Shown: positions 25,099 through 33,332 of the stretch, piece by piece
How positions within the stretch are numbered: the stretch's first letter is position 1
Layout of the letters: the number at the start of each line of letters is the position of its first letter
From: Asaia bogorensis
GTDB taxonomy: Bacteria > Pseudomonadota > Alphaproteobacteria > Acetobacterales > Acetobacteraceae
Reading direction: 5' to 3'
Length of the DNA: 39,077 nucleotides
Assembly (NCBI GenBank): GCA_945873195.1
Contig: CAMCDA010000017.1
Span: forward strand, 1-39,077
Notes under the pieces: model-generated
Seen by the model: the letters and a program-made list of their open reading frames with translations, nothing else
Databases searched by the model: none
What the model was told of the DNA's origin: nothing
Program-made: the position numbers and the translations under genes

Positions 25099-26163
25099 AT
25101 GCAATTCGGCTTCTGCGTCATGGCCAACATCGATGAGATCGGCTTCTTCAGCCACGCGGAGACGCTCGGCTACGACTCGGTCTGGGTTGCCGACAGCCAG
25201 CACCTGTTCTCCGACGTCTATGCCGTGCTGGCGCTGGCGGCGAAACAAACCAGCCGCATCCGCCTGGGGCCAGGGACCGCGATCTGCGGCACCCGCATCC
25301 CCGCGGTGCAGGTGGCGGCGATGGCCACCCTGAACCGGCTGGCGCCTGGGCGGGTGTTCCTGGGCATCGGAACCGGCAACACGGCAATGCGCACGATGGG
25401 CCAGAAACCCATGACGATGCGGGCGTTCGGCGAATACCTGCGCGTCCTGTCGGCCCTGCTGCGTGGCGAGATCGTTGACTATACCTTCAACGGCGTCACT
25501 AAGCCGATCAAGATGCTGATGCACGAGTTCAAATACATGAATCTCGAACCGCGCATCCCGCTGTATGTCTCGGGCTTCGGACCACGCGCCATGGGGCTGG
25601 CGGGGGAGCATGGGGACGGGCTGGTCTTCGCCATTCCTCCGCGCGGCATCCCGGTCGCCGAGGCGATGGCGAATGTCCGCCAGGGCGCCGCACGTGTCGG
25701 CCGCGACATGGCCGGCTATCGCAACGCCGCGCTGGTGAACGTCGTCCTGCTGGAGCCTGGCGAACGCGCGGACTCCGACCGTGTGAAGGCAATGATCGGG
25801 CCGAACATCATGGCCAGCATCTACTATTTCTACGACACGGTACACGAACGCGGCAGCGAGCCACCGCCCTTCCTGGCACGCATCTGGAAGCCCTATTGCG
25901 CCCTGGTGGAACAGACCCCGGCCGAGCACCGCCACTTCCGGACGCATGAATATCACTACACCCGGATGCATCCTGGGGAGGCGGAACTGCTCGACGAACA
26001 ACTGATCCGCGACACCTGCCTGGTTGGGACGGCCGAGGAACTGGTCGAACAGATTCGTCAGCTTGAAGCGGACGGCTTGCAGGAACTGATCATGGCGAGC
26101 GGCAACGACGCCAAATGGCGCCTCGCATCCGATTTCGCCCGCGAGGTCATCGCGAAATTGTAG
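25099..26163 (+). CDS. LLM-class flavin-dependent oxidoreductase, second copy
   Basis: The 354-residue luciferase-like protein opens MQFGFCVMANIDEIGFF and carries LGYDSVWVADSQHLFSDVY, TSRIRLGPGTAICGTRIP, APGRVFLGIGTGN and the phosphate-loop-like YVSGFGPRAMGLAGEHGDG. It is closer to the F420/methylene-tetrahydromethanopterin-reductase-like LLM branch than the protein encoded near 11 kb, and the two are not recent duplicates. The start at 25099 is set by the conserved N-terminal strand, with AGGA upstream. The substrate is unknown. It is divergent from the acyl-CoA synthetase gene (154 bp) and converges on the exported-protein gene with only 4 nt between stops. Confidence 0.87.
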   Translation: MQFGFCVMANIDEIGFFSHAETLGYDSVWVADSQHLFSDVYAVLALAAKQTSRIRLGPGTAICGTRIPAVQVAAMATLNRLAPGRVFLGIGTGNTAMRTMGQKPMTMRAFGEYLRVLSALLRGEIVDYTFNGVTKPIKMLMHEFKYMNLEPRIPLYVSGFGPRAMGLAGEHGDGLVFAIPPRGIPVAEAMANVRQGAARVGRDMAGYRNAALVNVVLLEPGERADSDRVKAMIGPNIMASIYYFYDTVHERGSEPPPFLARIWKPYCALVEQTPAEHRHFRTHEYHYTRMHPGEAELLDEQLIRDTCLVGTAEELVEQIRQLEADGLQELIMASGNDAKWRLASDFAREVIAKL

Positions 26164-26167
26164 CGGA

Positions 26168-26749
26168 TTACGGCACCAGAACGGGCGCCGAACCGATGAT
26201 CGCGCAGGATTGCTGGTGCTTTTCCTCGCATCGCGCGCGGGCCTGGGTCCTGGCGTCCGCCTCGGTCTGGCCGCAGGCGACTCCGCAGACATCCAAGCCG
26301 TCGGCCTTCCAGCAGGCCAGGGCGATGAAGTCGGACTGATCCGAGCGGCAGCGTGATCCGTTGGACGCGGTGTTGCGTTGCACCGGATCGCGATCGAACC
26401 CGCGTGCCATATCCGTATAGACGCAGTTGTTCGGGTCCTCGGTGCGGACCGTGCAGACATCCAGCGCGCGCACCGCCATACGTGGCGGAATGGCGGTCGG
26501 GCAGGGCAACCGATTCCGCGTGGGTCGGGCTTCCTCGGTCGGCGCGATTCGCATGCGCATCAGGAAGGTATCGTTGGTGCTGATGTCGGTGACCAGGAAC
26601 GCCACGGTGCATTGTACCGGGGCGCCGGAATCCTCGATAATTGGCGGGATGTTCAAGTCACGATCGAAGGGCAGCGGCGCGGTCTGGCCAGAGGTGACCG
26701 GCAGCAGGGCATACAGCAGAAACATCAGAACGGCGCGGAAACGGGTCAT
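26168..26749 (-). CDS. Small exported cysteine-rich protein of unknown function
   Basis: The 193-residue protein starts with a signal peptide (MTRFRAVLMFLLYALLPVTSGQTAP, cleavage likely near SGQ-TA). The mature part has ten cysteines, spread as VQC, LPC, DVC, NNC, SRC, LAC, DVC, VAC, ARC and QSC, enough for five disulfides in the periplasm. The C-terminal stretch with alanines and cysteines (CGQTEADARTQARARCEEK) faintly resembles DUF4189-type tails, but I would not assign it. The ATG lies 1 nt after the stop of the preceding exported-protein gene (TGAGATG), so the two are translationally coupled and probably work together. Confidence 0.65.
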   Translation of the reverse strand: MTRFRAVLMFLLYALLPVTSGQTAPLPFDRDLNIPPIIEDSGAPVQCTVAFLVTDISTNDTFLMRMRIAPTEEARPTRNRLPCPTAIPPRMAVRALDVCTVRTEDPNNCVYTDMARGFDRDPVQRNTASNGSRCRSDQSDFIALACWKADGLDVCGVACGQTEADARTQARARCEEKHQQSCAIIGSAPVLVP

Positions 26750-26750
26750 C

Positions 26751-27362
26751 TCATCGCCTCCGTTGCTGCCAGCGGATCGTGCGCAGATGGCCTGATCCGG
26801 GATCGACGATATCGACGACCTGGGCATTGCCGTTGCGGTAATGCATCGCCAGCGCCAGGGTTGGGTCGATCGTCGTGAAATGCGCCATCACCGCCGTGGC
26901 CGCGTCGGCGACCGATGGGCAGGCGCGATCCGGGATCAGCCGGTAGGAAATTCGAAACAAGCCCCGGCTGCGGAACAGGAACACGAGGTAGCTGGTCTCG
27001 CCGACGCAACTGTTGATACCGGCATTCAGTGCGCCGTTCTTGCCTATCTTGTGCCAGAAAAACCGCACATCCTCGGGGAATTCGGGGGCAAGCGGCAAAG
27101 AGTTCCAATCCAGGCGCGGCTGCGGTTCGGCCAGCAGGACATTCACCTCGGGCGGCTTCAGCCCAAAGACGATGCCGCCGGTGAGGTTCGCGAAATCGCT
27201 CGCGGTCTGGCGGAACGCCGGCCGGAAGGACGCCACGCCGCTGTCCCATTGCAGCGGCGGGACGATCAGGATGCGCTTGGTGGTTTCCTCCGACTGGGCC
27301 ATGACCCGTGGCGCGAGCAGCGCCAGCAGACCCAGACCCAGCAGGAAACGCCCGATCCGCAT
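26751..27362 (-). CDS. Small exported protein of unknown function
   Basis: The 203-residue protein has a clear signal peptide (MRIGRFLLGLGLLALLAPRVMAQ, cleavage after VMA). The mature part contains two cysteines (NSCVGET, RACPSVA), a likely disulfide, and a beta-rich pattern; no domain is recognised. It begins 3 nt after the stop of the enolase-superfamily gene and is followed 1 nt later by the cysteine-rich exported protein. The three form a tight operon. The two exported proteins may be a pair in the periplasm, but what they bind cannot be told. Confidence 0.65.
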   Translation of the reverse strand: MRIGRFLLGLGLLALLAPRVMAQSEETTKRILIVPPLQWDSGVASFRPAFRQTASDFANLTGGIVFGLKPPEVNVLLAEPQPRLDWNSLPLAPEFPEDVRFFWHKIGKNGALNAGINSCVGETSYLVFLFRSRGLFRISYRLIPDRACPSVADAATAVMAHFTTIDPTLALAMHYRNGNAQVVDIVDPGSGHLRTIRWQQRRR

Positions 27363-27365
27363 GCG

Positions 27366-28568
27366 CTACCGTTCCCACTTCCGCACGCGCAAGGGCGGGT
27401 GCGCGCGGATCACTTCCTCATTCACCTCGGCGCCCCAGCCTGGGCCGGTGGGCAGGATCAGGTGACCGTCCTTGATCACCGGCACGGGTGTCACGAGGTC
27501 GTCCTTCCAGGGCACGTCCTCGATATCGATTTCCATGACGCGGAAATTCGGCAAGGCGGCGCAGAGATGCGCGCTGATCAATGATCCGATATGGCCGTTG
27601 AAGTTGTGCGGGGCGACGTTCACCTCATACGCGTCCGCCATGGCGGCGATCTTGAAGGACTCCAGGATGCCGTTCCAGGCGACATCGATGATGGCGACGT
27701 CGAAGGACTGGTGTTCGAAGAACGGCTTGAACTGCCGGCGGCCGTAGAGCGATTCGCCCGATCCGATGCGGGTGCGGGATGAACGGCGGATGGTGGCCAG
27801 GGCGGCGGGATCGTAGCTGTCGATTTCAAGCCAGGTCAGGTCGAACTGCTCGAGCGCCTGGGCCATGCGGATATAGCCCTCGGTCTTGAAGTTGAAGTTC
27901 AGATCAAGGTGCATCCCCATGTCCGGCCCCGCGCCACGGCGGAACGCGCCCATCTGGGCGACCAGGGCTTCCTGGATCTTGTGGTCGAAATTCAGCTCCG
28001 GCCAGCCGGGGCCGTTGAAGCCAGGCATGTGGATGTAGGGCTTCTCCGCGTCGAACATCATGATGTTCGTTTTCAGGCCCTTGAACCCGCGTTCGCGCAC
28101 ATCAGCACCGGCCTTTTCGACATCGGCCAGTGTGCGGATCGGGTCGAAACCGGTCCATTCCTTGATCGTATCGGCGAAGGACACGCGCCAGGTGCCGCAA
28201 TGTGACCAATAGAGCCGCAGCTTGTCGCGGATCGGGCCACCCAGAAGCTCATAGACCGGGATGCCCAGCGCCTTGGCCTTGATATCGACCAACGCGTTTT
28301 CGATGGCGGCGATGGCCTGCTGGTTCATGCCACCCGGGGCTTGCCGCGTCACGCCGTGCATATACGCGGTGACCTTCTCGATCGCGCGCGGGTCCATGCC
28401 CATGATCCGGTCGCCCAGGCGGCGGATGACGGTGGACAGGCCCTCCGATCCGAAATTCTCCATGAACTCGGACCAGCCGACGATGCCGGTGTCGGTGGTG
28501 ATCTTCAGGAAGGAAAAATCCCGCCAGCCGGCGTTGCAGTGCAGATCCTCGATCTTGGTGATGCGCAT
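27366..28568 (-). CDS. Enolase-superfamily enzyme (mandelate racemase/muconate lactonizing type)
   Basis: The 400-residue protein has an N-terminal capping domain (about 1-120) and a barrel with metal ligands D222 (HLDLNFN), E248 (LEIDSYDP) and E272 (GSGESLYGR). K166 (GLKTNIM) and H321 (APHNFNGHIG) are the likely acid/base pair, placing it with the mandelate racemase subgroup, which includes many sugar-acid dehydratases. Which acid sugar it uses cannot be told. AGGAGG precedes the ATG at 28568 by about 8 nt. It is the second gene of a four-gene minus-strand operon, 31 nt after the flavoprotein gene. Confidence 0.9.
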   Translation of the reverse strand: MRITKIEDLHCNAGWRDFSFLKITTDTGIVGWSEFMENFGSEGLSTVIRRLGDRIMGMDPRAIEKVTAYMHGVTRQAPGGMNQQAIAAIENALVDIKAKALGIPVYELLGGPIRDKLRLYWSHCGTWRVSFADTIKEWTGFDPIRTLADVEKAGADVRERGFKGLKTNIMMFDAEKPYIHMPGFNGPGWPELNFDHKIQEALVAQMGAFRRGAGPDMGMHLDLNFNFKTEGYIRMAQALEQFDLTWLEIDSYDPAALATIRRSSRTRIGSGESLYGRRQFKPFFEHQSFDVAIIDVAWNGILESFKIAAMADAYEVNVAPHNFNGHIGSLISAHLCAALPNFRVMEIDIEDVPWKDDLVTPVPVIKDGHLILPTGPGWGAEVNEEVIRAHPPLRVRKWER

Positions 28569-28599
28569 GGCGTTTTTCCTCCTGGTGGCCGGTACGATG

Positions 28600-29811
28600 C
28601 TACGAGGCGGGGCGGTCGCGCAACCATTCCAGGGCACCGCGGGCGGCGGCGGCCCCGGTCGCGAGGCAGGCCTGCAGCAGGTAGCCGCCGGTGGGCGCTT
28701 CCCAGTCCAGCATCTCCCCCGCCGCGAAGACGCCCGGGTGGTCGCGCAGCATAAAGCCGGCATCCAGGGCCTCACGGCGCAGGCCGCCGGCGGTGGAGAT
28801 CGCGCGCTCGATCGGCCGCGGCGAAGTCAGACGCAGGGGCAGCGCCTTCACCAGATCGGCCAGCTCGCCGCCCGCGCCGTGCAGCGCTTCCTGGATCAAC
28901 GCGATCGCCTCGGGCGACAGGCCAAGTTGCTTGCGGAGGTAGCTGGACAGGGACTGGCCCTTGCGCGGGACGGCGAGGCGCGCGCGCACCGTCGCGGCAT
29001 CCAGATCGGGCCGCAGGTCGAGATACAGCGTGGCCTCTCCGTTGGCGGCGATCGCGTCGCGGAGTTCGGCTGACAGGGCGTAGATCACGCCCCCCTCGAT
29101 GCCGTGCTCGGTGATCACGGCCTCTCCCGGTACCGCGCGGTCGCCGAACCGGGCGACCAGGCGCTTCAGCGGATGGCCGGCCATGCGCTGGCGCAGCTGG
29201 TCGGACCAGGCGATCGTGAAACCGCCATTGGCCGGTTGGAACGGCGCCGTCCCCGCCAGCACGCTTGCCCAGGCCCCATCGGACCCAAGCCGCGGCCAGG
29301 AGGCACCGCCCATCGCGAGGACCACGGCATCGGCCTGGATCAACGCCGAACCATCCGGCGTTTCAAACCGGAGCGCGCCGGACTCGTCCCATCCCGCCCA
29401 GCGCCAGCGGGTCCGGAACGTCACGCCCAGATCGTTCAGCCGGCCAAGCCAGGCGCGCAGCAAGGGGGAGGCTTTCATCGCGCGTGGGAACACGCGGCCG
29501 CTGCTGCCGGTGAACAGGGTCTGCCCCAGCCCCTCGGCCCAGGCCATCACGGCGGCGGGCGGCAAGGCCTCGATGGCTGGTTCGAGCCAGGGTTCGGCGT
29601 CGCGATAGCGGCCGAGAAACGCCGGTAGCGGTTCGGCGTGGGTCAGGTTCAGGCCGCCACGCCCCGCCATCAGGAACTTCCGTCCGATGCTGGGCATGCG
29701 ATCATACACGGTGACGCGCAGGCCGGCGGTGGCGAGGGTCTCGGCCGCCATGAGGCCAGCGGGACCGCCGCCGATCACCGCGGTATTCTGGAACTGGATA
29801 TTATTGGGCAC
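28600..29811 (-). CDS. TIGR03862-type flavoprotein (HI0933/BaiN-like)
   Basis: The 403-residue protein binds FAD through an N-terminal Rossmann motif (VIGGGPAGLMAAE) and has the family run GRKFLMAGRGGLNLTHAEP, then LAMGGASWPRLGSDG, and the C-terminal FAD site AAGEMLDWEAPTGGYLLQAC. Relatives are NAD(P)/FAD-dependent oxidoreductases of unclear substrate. No ATG is available at the 5' end; GTG at 29811 or TTG at 29817 must serve, and no clear ribosome site is seen. It would be the first gene of the operon with the enolase-superfamily enzyme and the two exported proteins. Confidence 0.87.
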   Translation of the reverse strand: MPNNIQFQNTAVIGGGPAGLMAAETLATAGLRVTVYDRMPSIGRKFLMAGRGGLNLTHAEPLPAFLGRYRDAEPWLEPAIEALPPAAVMAWAEGLGQTLFTGSSGRVFPRAMKASPLLRAWLGRLNDLGVTFRTRWRWAGWDESGALRFETPDGSALIQADAVVLAMGGASWPRLGSDGAWASVLAGTAPFQPANGGFTIAWSDQLRQRMAGHPLKRLVARFGDRAVPGEAVITEHGIEGGVIYALSAELRDAIAANGEATLYLDLRPDLDAATVRARLAVPRKGQSLSSYLRKQLGLSPEAIALIQEALHGAGGELADLVKALPLRLTSPRPIERAISTAGGLRREALDAGFMLRDHPGVFAAGEMLDWEAPTGGYLLQACLATGAAAARGALEWLRDRPAS

Positions 29812-29935
29812 GCGCAAGGCGTTACCACGTCTCGGTTGCCCGGGTCGAGCCAGCGCGCGCGGATGGCGTGGTGTCGCCAGATTGGCAAATGCCTCTTGCG
29901 TTGCCGGTTCAGCCGGCTATGACATCGCGCCATCC

Positions 29936-30010
29936 GGGCGGTTAGCTCAGCGGTAGAGCGTCTCGTTTACACCGAGAGGGTCGGCGGTTCGAAACCGTCA
30001 CCGCCCACCA
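29936..30010 (+). tRNA. tRNA-Val (anticodon TAC)
   Basis: A full cloverleaf is visible: acceptor GGGCGGT paired with ACCGCCC, D arm GCTC..GAGC with loop AGCGGTA, anticodon stem TCTCG/CGAGA with loop TTTACAC (anticodon TAC at 29968-29970), a short variable loop, T arm GGCGG-TTCGAAA-CCGTC, discriminator A and an encoded CCA. It reads GUA and, with modification, other Val codons. Confidence 0.97.
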
Positions 30011-30261
30011 TCCCCTTGTATTCCCCGGTTTGACCTTCCCGCCTTGATCCAGGCGGCCACACCAAATCGCGAATTTGTCCAGGCGCGTCCATACCATGGG
30101 AGGCACCGCTACATCATATTTCAAAATTTACTATTTGGCCTGAAATGGTTTCACGCCGAATTCACGCATATTCCAACTGTATCCAACAGAAAGCACGGTA
30201 AGCATAATCACGCTCATGACATCTATTCACACAACACGGCGCACGAGCCACCGGTGACGCG

Positions 30262-32658
30262 ATGCTTGGCCTTCCGATCAATCCTTTTGGGCTGAGCCAC
30301 ACCGAACACGGCGTCCGGCGATCGACACGGTTGCGCCCCGAGACATTGTCTCAATTCATCCTGGCACTGGTCGCTGCCCTGCTGCTGCTGGTCACGGTCT
30401 ACGGTTCATATGTTCTGGTCCGGCATGTGCACGTGGCCGATCACGCGCGGCTCGTCACTACCGCCCTGCTTCTGAACGAAACCGTAGGCGAACTTGACCG
30501 CCTGCGCGCAACCGCCGATCGCGTCGGCGGCGCCCGCCAACCCGTCCCTCAGGATGAATTCCGCCGCCGTATGCGCGATGCCGCCGTTCGGCTCGACACA
30601 ATTTCGGATGTCACGGCAAGCCGCACGGATCTGCCCGAGACGACGTTGCGCCGGCTGCGCGAGGATTTGCGGCAGGCGATCGAGGGGACAGCCACCCCGC
30701 AGGCGGGCGCGGACGCCACGCGGGCGCTGGTGGAAACGCTGAACCAGGCGGTGCCCGAGCTGAACCGGGTGATCACCCGGCTGCACACCGATGCGCAAAC
30801 ATCGAACATGGACCATCTGCGGACGCTCCGGCGTGACCACTGGATGCTGGTGGCGCTTCTCGGGTCCCTGGCCGGATGCGGGATCGTGCTGATCCTGATG
30901 GCGATCCGCCACGGCCGGCTTCTGTCCTCCGCACATACCGAGGTCGAAGCGCTGGTGGACCACCTGCGGGAAACCGGCGCGGAACTGCGGACACAGAACG
31001 CCCGGTTCGAGGCGGCCCTGACCAACATGTCCCAGGCCCTCTGCGTGGCCGACTCCGACCAGCGCATCGTTGTATGCAACTCCCGCTTCAACACCCTGCT
31101 CGGCCTTACCGACATCCAGACCCGCCCCGGCACGCCGGTGGCCGATCTGTTTGAGGCCGCCGCCGAGAATGGCCAGTTGGACCGCGCGACCGTCGCTGGC
31201 ATCCTGACCCAGCACCGGCAATTGATCGCGGCTGAACGGCCGGGCGGCTTCACGCAGGAAACCGAGGACGGCCGAGCGGTGGCGGTCTCGCATCAGGCGA
31301 TGCCGGGCGGGGGGTGGGTGGCCACGTATGAGGATGTCACGGACCGGCGGCAGGCCGAGGCGCGCATCCGCTTCATGGGGCGGCATGATTGCCTGACCCG
31401 GCTACCGAACCGGGCGGCCCTGATCGAACGCCTGGCGAGCCTGCCGAACGATCCTCGGCTCGACGGCGAGCAGCTCGCGGTGATGACCATCAACCTGGAT
31501 CACTTCCGGTCGTTCAACGACTCGATGGGCCATGATGCCGGCGACCTGCTGCTGAAGGCCGCCGCCGACCGGCTGCGCGGCACAATCCGGGACAGCGACT
31601 TCGTGGCGCGCATCGGCAGCGATGAGTTCGTGGTCCTGCGCCTGTCAAACCAGCATCCGGCCGACGCTGAACGGCTGGCGCGCCAGATTCTGGCGGTGAT
31701 GGCCACCCCGTATGAGATCGACCGGCAGTTTATGTCCGTCACCGCCAGCATGGGCATCGCGATCTCGGCCGAACGGCAGACCGACCCCAACCTGCTGCTG
31801 ACCCACGCCGATACCTCCTTGGAGCGAGCTAAGGCCGAGGGGCGTGGCACCTATCGGTTCTTCGACCCCGAAATGGACGCCCGCGTGCAGATGCGCCGAG
31901 CGATGGAGCACGACCTGCGGGAAGCGCTGATCCATGGTGACTTCCGGCTCGCGTATCAGCCGATCTGGGACCTGGCGGGAGACCGGGTGTCGGGATTTGA
32001 GGCGCTGCTCCGCTGGGTTCACCCCGCGCGCGGGGTGGTGTCCCCTGGCGAATTCATCCCCCTGGCCGAGGAACTGGGACTGATCGGACCCATCGGCGCC
32101 TGGGCGATCCAGCAGGCGTGCCGGGACGCGGCGCAATGGCCAGCCGGCATCGCGGTGTCGGTGAACCTCTCGGCCGTCCAGTTCCAGGATGACCGGCTGG
32201 GCGCCGTCATCGAACAGGCCCTGGCCGATGCCCGCCTGCCACCGAACCGGTTGATCCTGGAGATCACGGAAACCGTTTTGCTGGCTGACGGCGCCCGGAC
32301 AGTCGCCACCCTGCACGAACTGCGGCGACGTGGGATCAGGATCGCGCTGGATGATTTCGGGACGGGATACTCGTCGCTGCGCTACCTGGTCAGCTTCCCG
32401 TTCGACAAGCTCAAGATCGACCAGTCCTTTGTGCGCGACATGACGACCCGCGCTGATTGCTGGACGATCGTCAGCTCGATCGTGTCGCTGGCCAAGCAGT
32501 TGGGGATCGCGACAACGGCCGAGGGGGTCGAGACCGCGGAACAGCTCGACCTGATCCGATCCATCGGCTGCACGGAAGCGCAGGGCTTCCACTTCAGCCA
32601 GCCGGAGTCGGCGCAGGCGATCCGCCGCTGGTTCGAGCCGGCGGTGCTCGACTCCTGA
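30262..32658 (+). CDS. Membrane PAS-GGDEF-EAL protein (cyclic di-GMP signalling)
   Basis: The 798-residue protein has two membrane helices (about 31-53 and 194-214) enclosing a periplasmic sensor of about 140 residues, a short coiled coil (about 222-248), a PAS domain (about 247-360), a GGDEF domain (about 365-535) and an EAL domain (about 545-790). The GGDEF signature is altered to GSDEF (452-456), while the product-binding I-site RDSD (443-446) with the usual five-residue gap remains. The EAL domain keeps its catalytic set: FEALLRW (E580), LEITET, DDFGTGYSS, KLKIDQSF and TTAEGVE. It probably degrades c-di-GMP, with the GGDEF part regulatory or weakly active. The 251-bp leader between the tRNA and this gene is AT-richer and shows no gene. 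Confidence 0.92.
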   Translation: MLGLPINPFGLSHTEHGVRRSTRLRPETLSQFILALVAALLLLVTVYGSYVLVRHVHVADHARLVTTALLLNETVGELDRLRATADRVGGARQPVPQDEFRRRMRDAAVRLDTISDVTASRTDLPETTLRRLREDLRQAIEGTATPQAGADATRALVETLNQAVPELNRVITRLHTDAQTSNMDHLRTLRRDHWMLVALLGSLAGCGIVLILMAIRHGRLLSSAHTEVEALVDHLRETGAELRTQNARFEAALTNMSQALCVADSDQRIVVCNSRFNTLLGLTDIQTRPGTPVADLFEAAAENGQLDRATVAGILTQHRQLIAAERPGGFTQETEDGRAVAVSHQAMPGGGWVATYEDVTDRRQAEARIRFMGRHDCLTRLPNRAALIERLASLPNDPRLDGEQLAVMTINLDHFRSFNDSMGHDAGDLLLKAAADRLRGTIRDSDFVARIGSDEFVVLRLSNQHPADAERLARQILAVMATPYEIDRQFMSVTASMGIAISAERQTDPNLLLTHADTSLERAKAEGRGTYRFFDPEMDARVQMRRAMEHDLREALIHGDFRLAYQPIWDLAGDRVSGFEALLRWVHPARGVVSPGEFIPLAEELGLIGPIGAWAIQQACRDAAQWPAGIAVSVNLSAVQFQDDRLGAVIEQALADARLPPNRLILEITETVLLADGARTVATLHELRRRGIRIALDDFGTGYSSLRYLVSFPFDKLKIDQSFVRDMTTRADCWTIVSSIVSLAKQLGIATTAEGVETAEQLDLIRSIGCTEAQGFHFSQPESAQAIRRWFEPAVLDS

Positions 32659-32674
32659 CGGCGGGCCGCTCGTC

Positions 32675-33274
32675 CTATGCCTTCGTCTGGCGCTCGGCCG
32701 GCGCGCGGAACGAAGGATGGTATTCCTTGTTCGGCATCATGTCGGTGGCCGAGGCCATCCGGTTGGACAGGTTGAAGAACGCCACCGTCTCCGACAGGTC
32801 GAAGATATCCTCGGTCGACAGGCCGACCGCCCTCAGTTCGTCGCGGTCGGCGTCGCCGATCAGATAGGGGGTCGTGGTCATCTTCCAGGTGTAGTCCAGC
32901 ATGGCGCGCTGGCGGGCATCGAGCTTCGCCACGCGGTAGTTCAGCACCATCATCTCCCCGAGTTCCGGGTCACCCGACAACTGCCGCACCGCCGCGCCGT
33001 GCGCGACCAGGCAGTAATAGCAACGGTTGGCCGAGGAGACGACGACGGCCACCATTTCCCGCTCCAGCTTCGACAGGCCGGACGGGGCGAGCATGATGTC
33101 GTTGTACATCGCCATGAAGTTCCGCAGCCGCCGCGGCTTCAGGCTGTAGGTGCTGAAGACGTTGGGCACGAAGCCCAGCTTCTCCACGCATTTGTCCCAG
33201 ATGACCTTCAGGTCGTCGTCCAGGGTTGCTGGATAGGGCACGCCCAGGGCGGAGATATGGTCAGGCTGCGGCAT
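32675..33274 (-). CDS. AhpD-like/peroxidase-related protein (carboxymuconolactone decarboxylase fold)
   Basis: The 199-residue protein has the AhpD core: KLEREMVAVVVSSANRC85YYC88LVAH92G, with the redox pair C85/C88, H92 and glutamates E71/E73 of the proton relay. The C-terminal half (DARQRAMLDYTWKMT, LSTEDIFDLSETVAFFNLSNRMA) is that of uncharacterised peroxidase-related enzymes, longer than plain AhpD. Both cysteines are encoded normally, with no in-frame TGA. It lies 58 nt after the D-2-hydroxyacid dehydrogenase, with a hairpin between them, and converges with the GGDEF-EAL gene (16 nt between stops). Confidence 0.88.
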   Translation of the reverse strand: MPQPDHISALGVPYPATLDDDLKVIWDKCVEKLGFVPNVFSTYSLKPRRLRNFMAMYNDIMLAPSGLSKLEREMVAVVVSSANRCYYCLVAHGAAVRQLSGDPELGEMMVLNYRVAKLDARQRAMLDYTWKMTTTPYLIGDADRDELRAVGLSTEDIFDLSETVAFFNLSNRMASATDMMPNKEYHPSFRAPAERQTKA

Positions 33275-33300
33275 CGTCGGAGTCTCCGTCCTGGGGGAAG

Positions 33301-33322
33301 CCCCCTCCCACGCGGGAGGGGG
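33301..33322. repeat. Hairpin between the dehydrogenase and AhpD-like genes
   Basis: CCCCCTCCC-ACGC-GGGAGGGGG is a perfect 9-bp stem in the 58-nt gap. The start of the AhpD-like gene lies just downstream on the minus strand. It could weaken read-through, stabilise a processed 3' end, or be a small member of the G/C-run repeats seen elsewhere in the window. Confidence 0.5.
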
Positions 33323-33332
33323 CGGTGTCTTG

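Noticed and set aside
29942-30124. A 60-residue minus-strand frame ending in SNRRPSRCKRDALPLS
   Set aside because: This is the well-known false protein read from the antisense strand of a tRNA gene.
29936-30261. tRNA-Val 3' end as an attachment site of an integrated element
   Set aside because: No integrase gene follows, and I found no second copy of the tRNA 3' end in the window. The AT-richer 251 bp after it is the leader of the GGDEF-EAL gene.
32675-33274. A second selenoprotein, since AhpD-like proteins can carry UxxC
   Set aside because: Both cysteines of the CYYC motif are ordinary Cys codons and there is no in-frame TGA.
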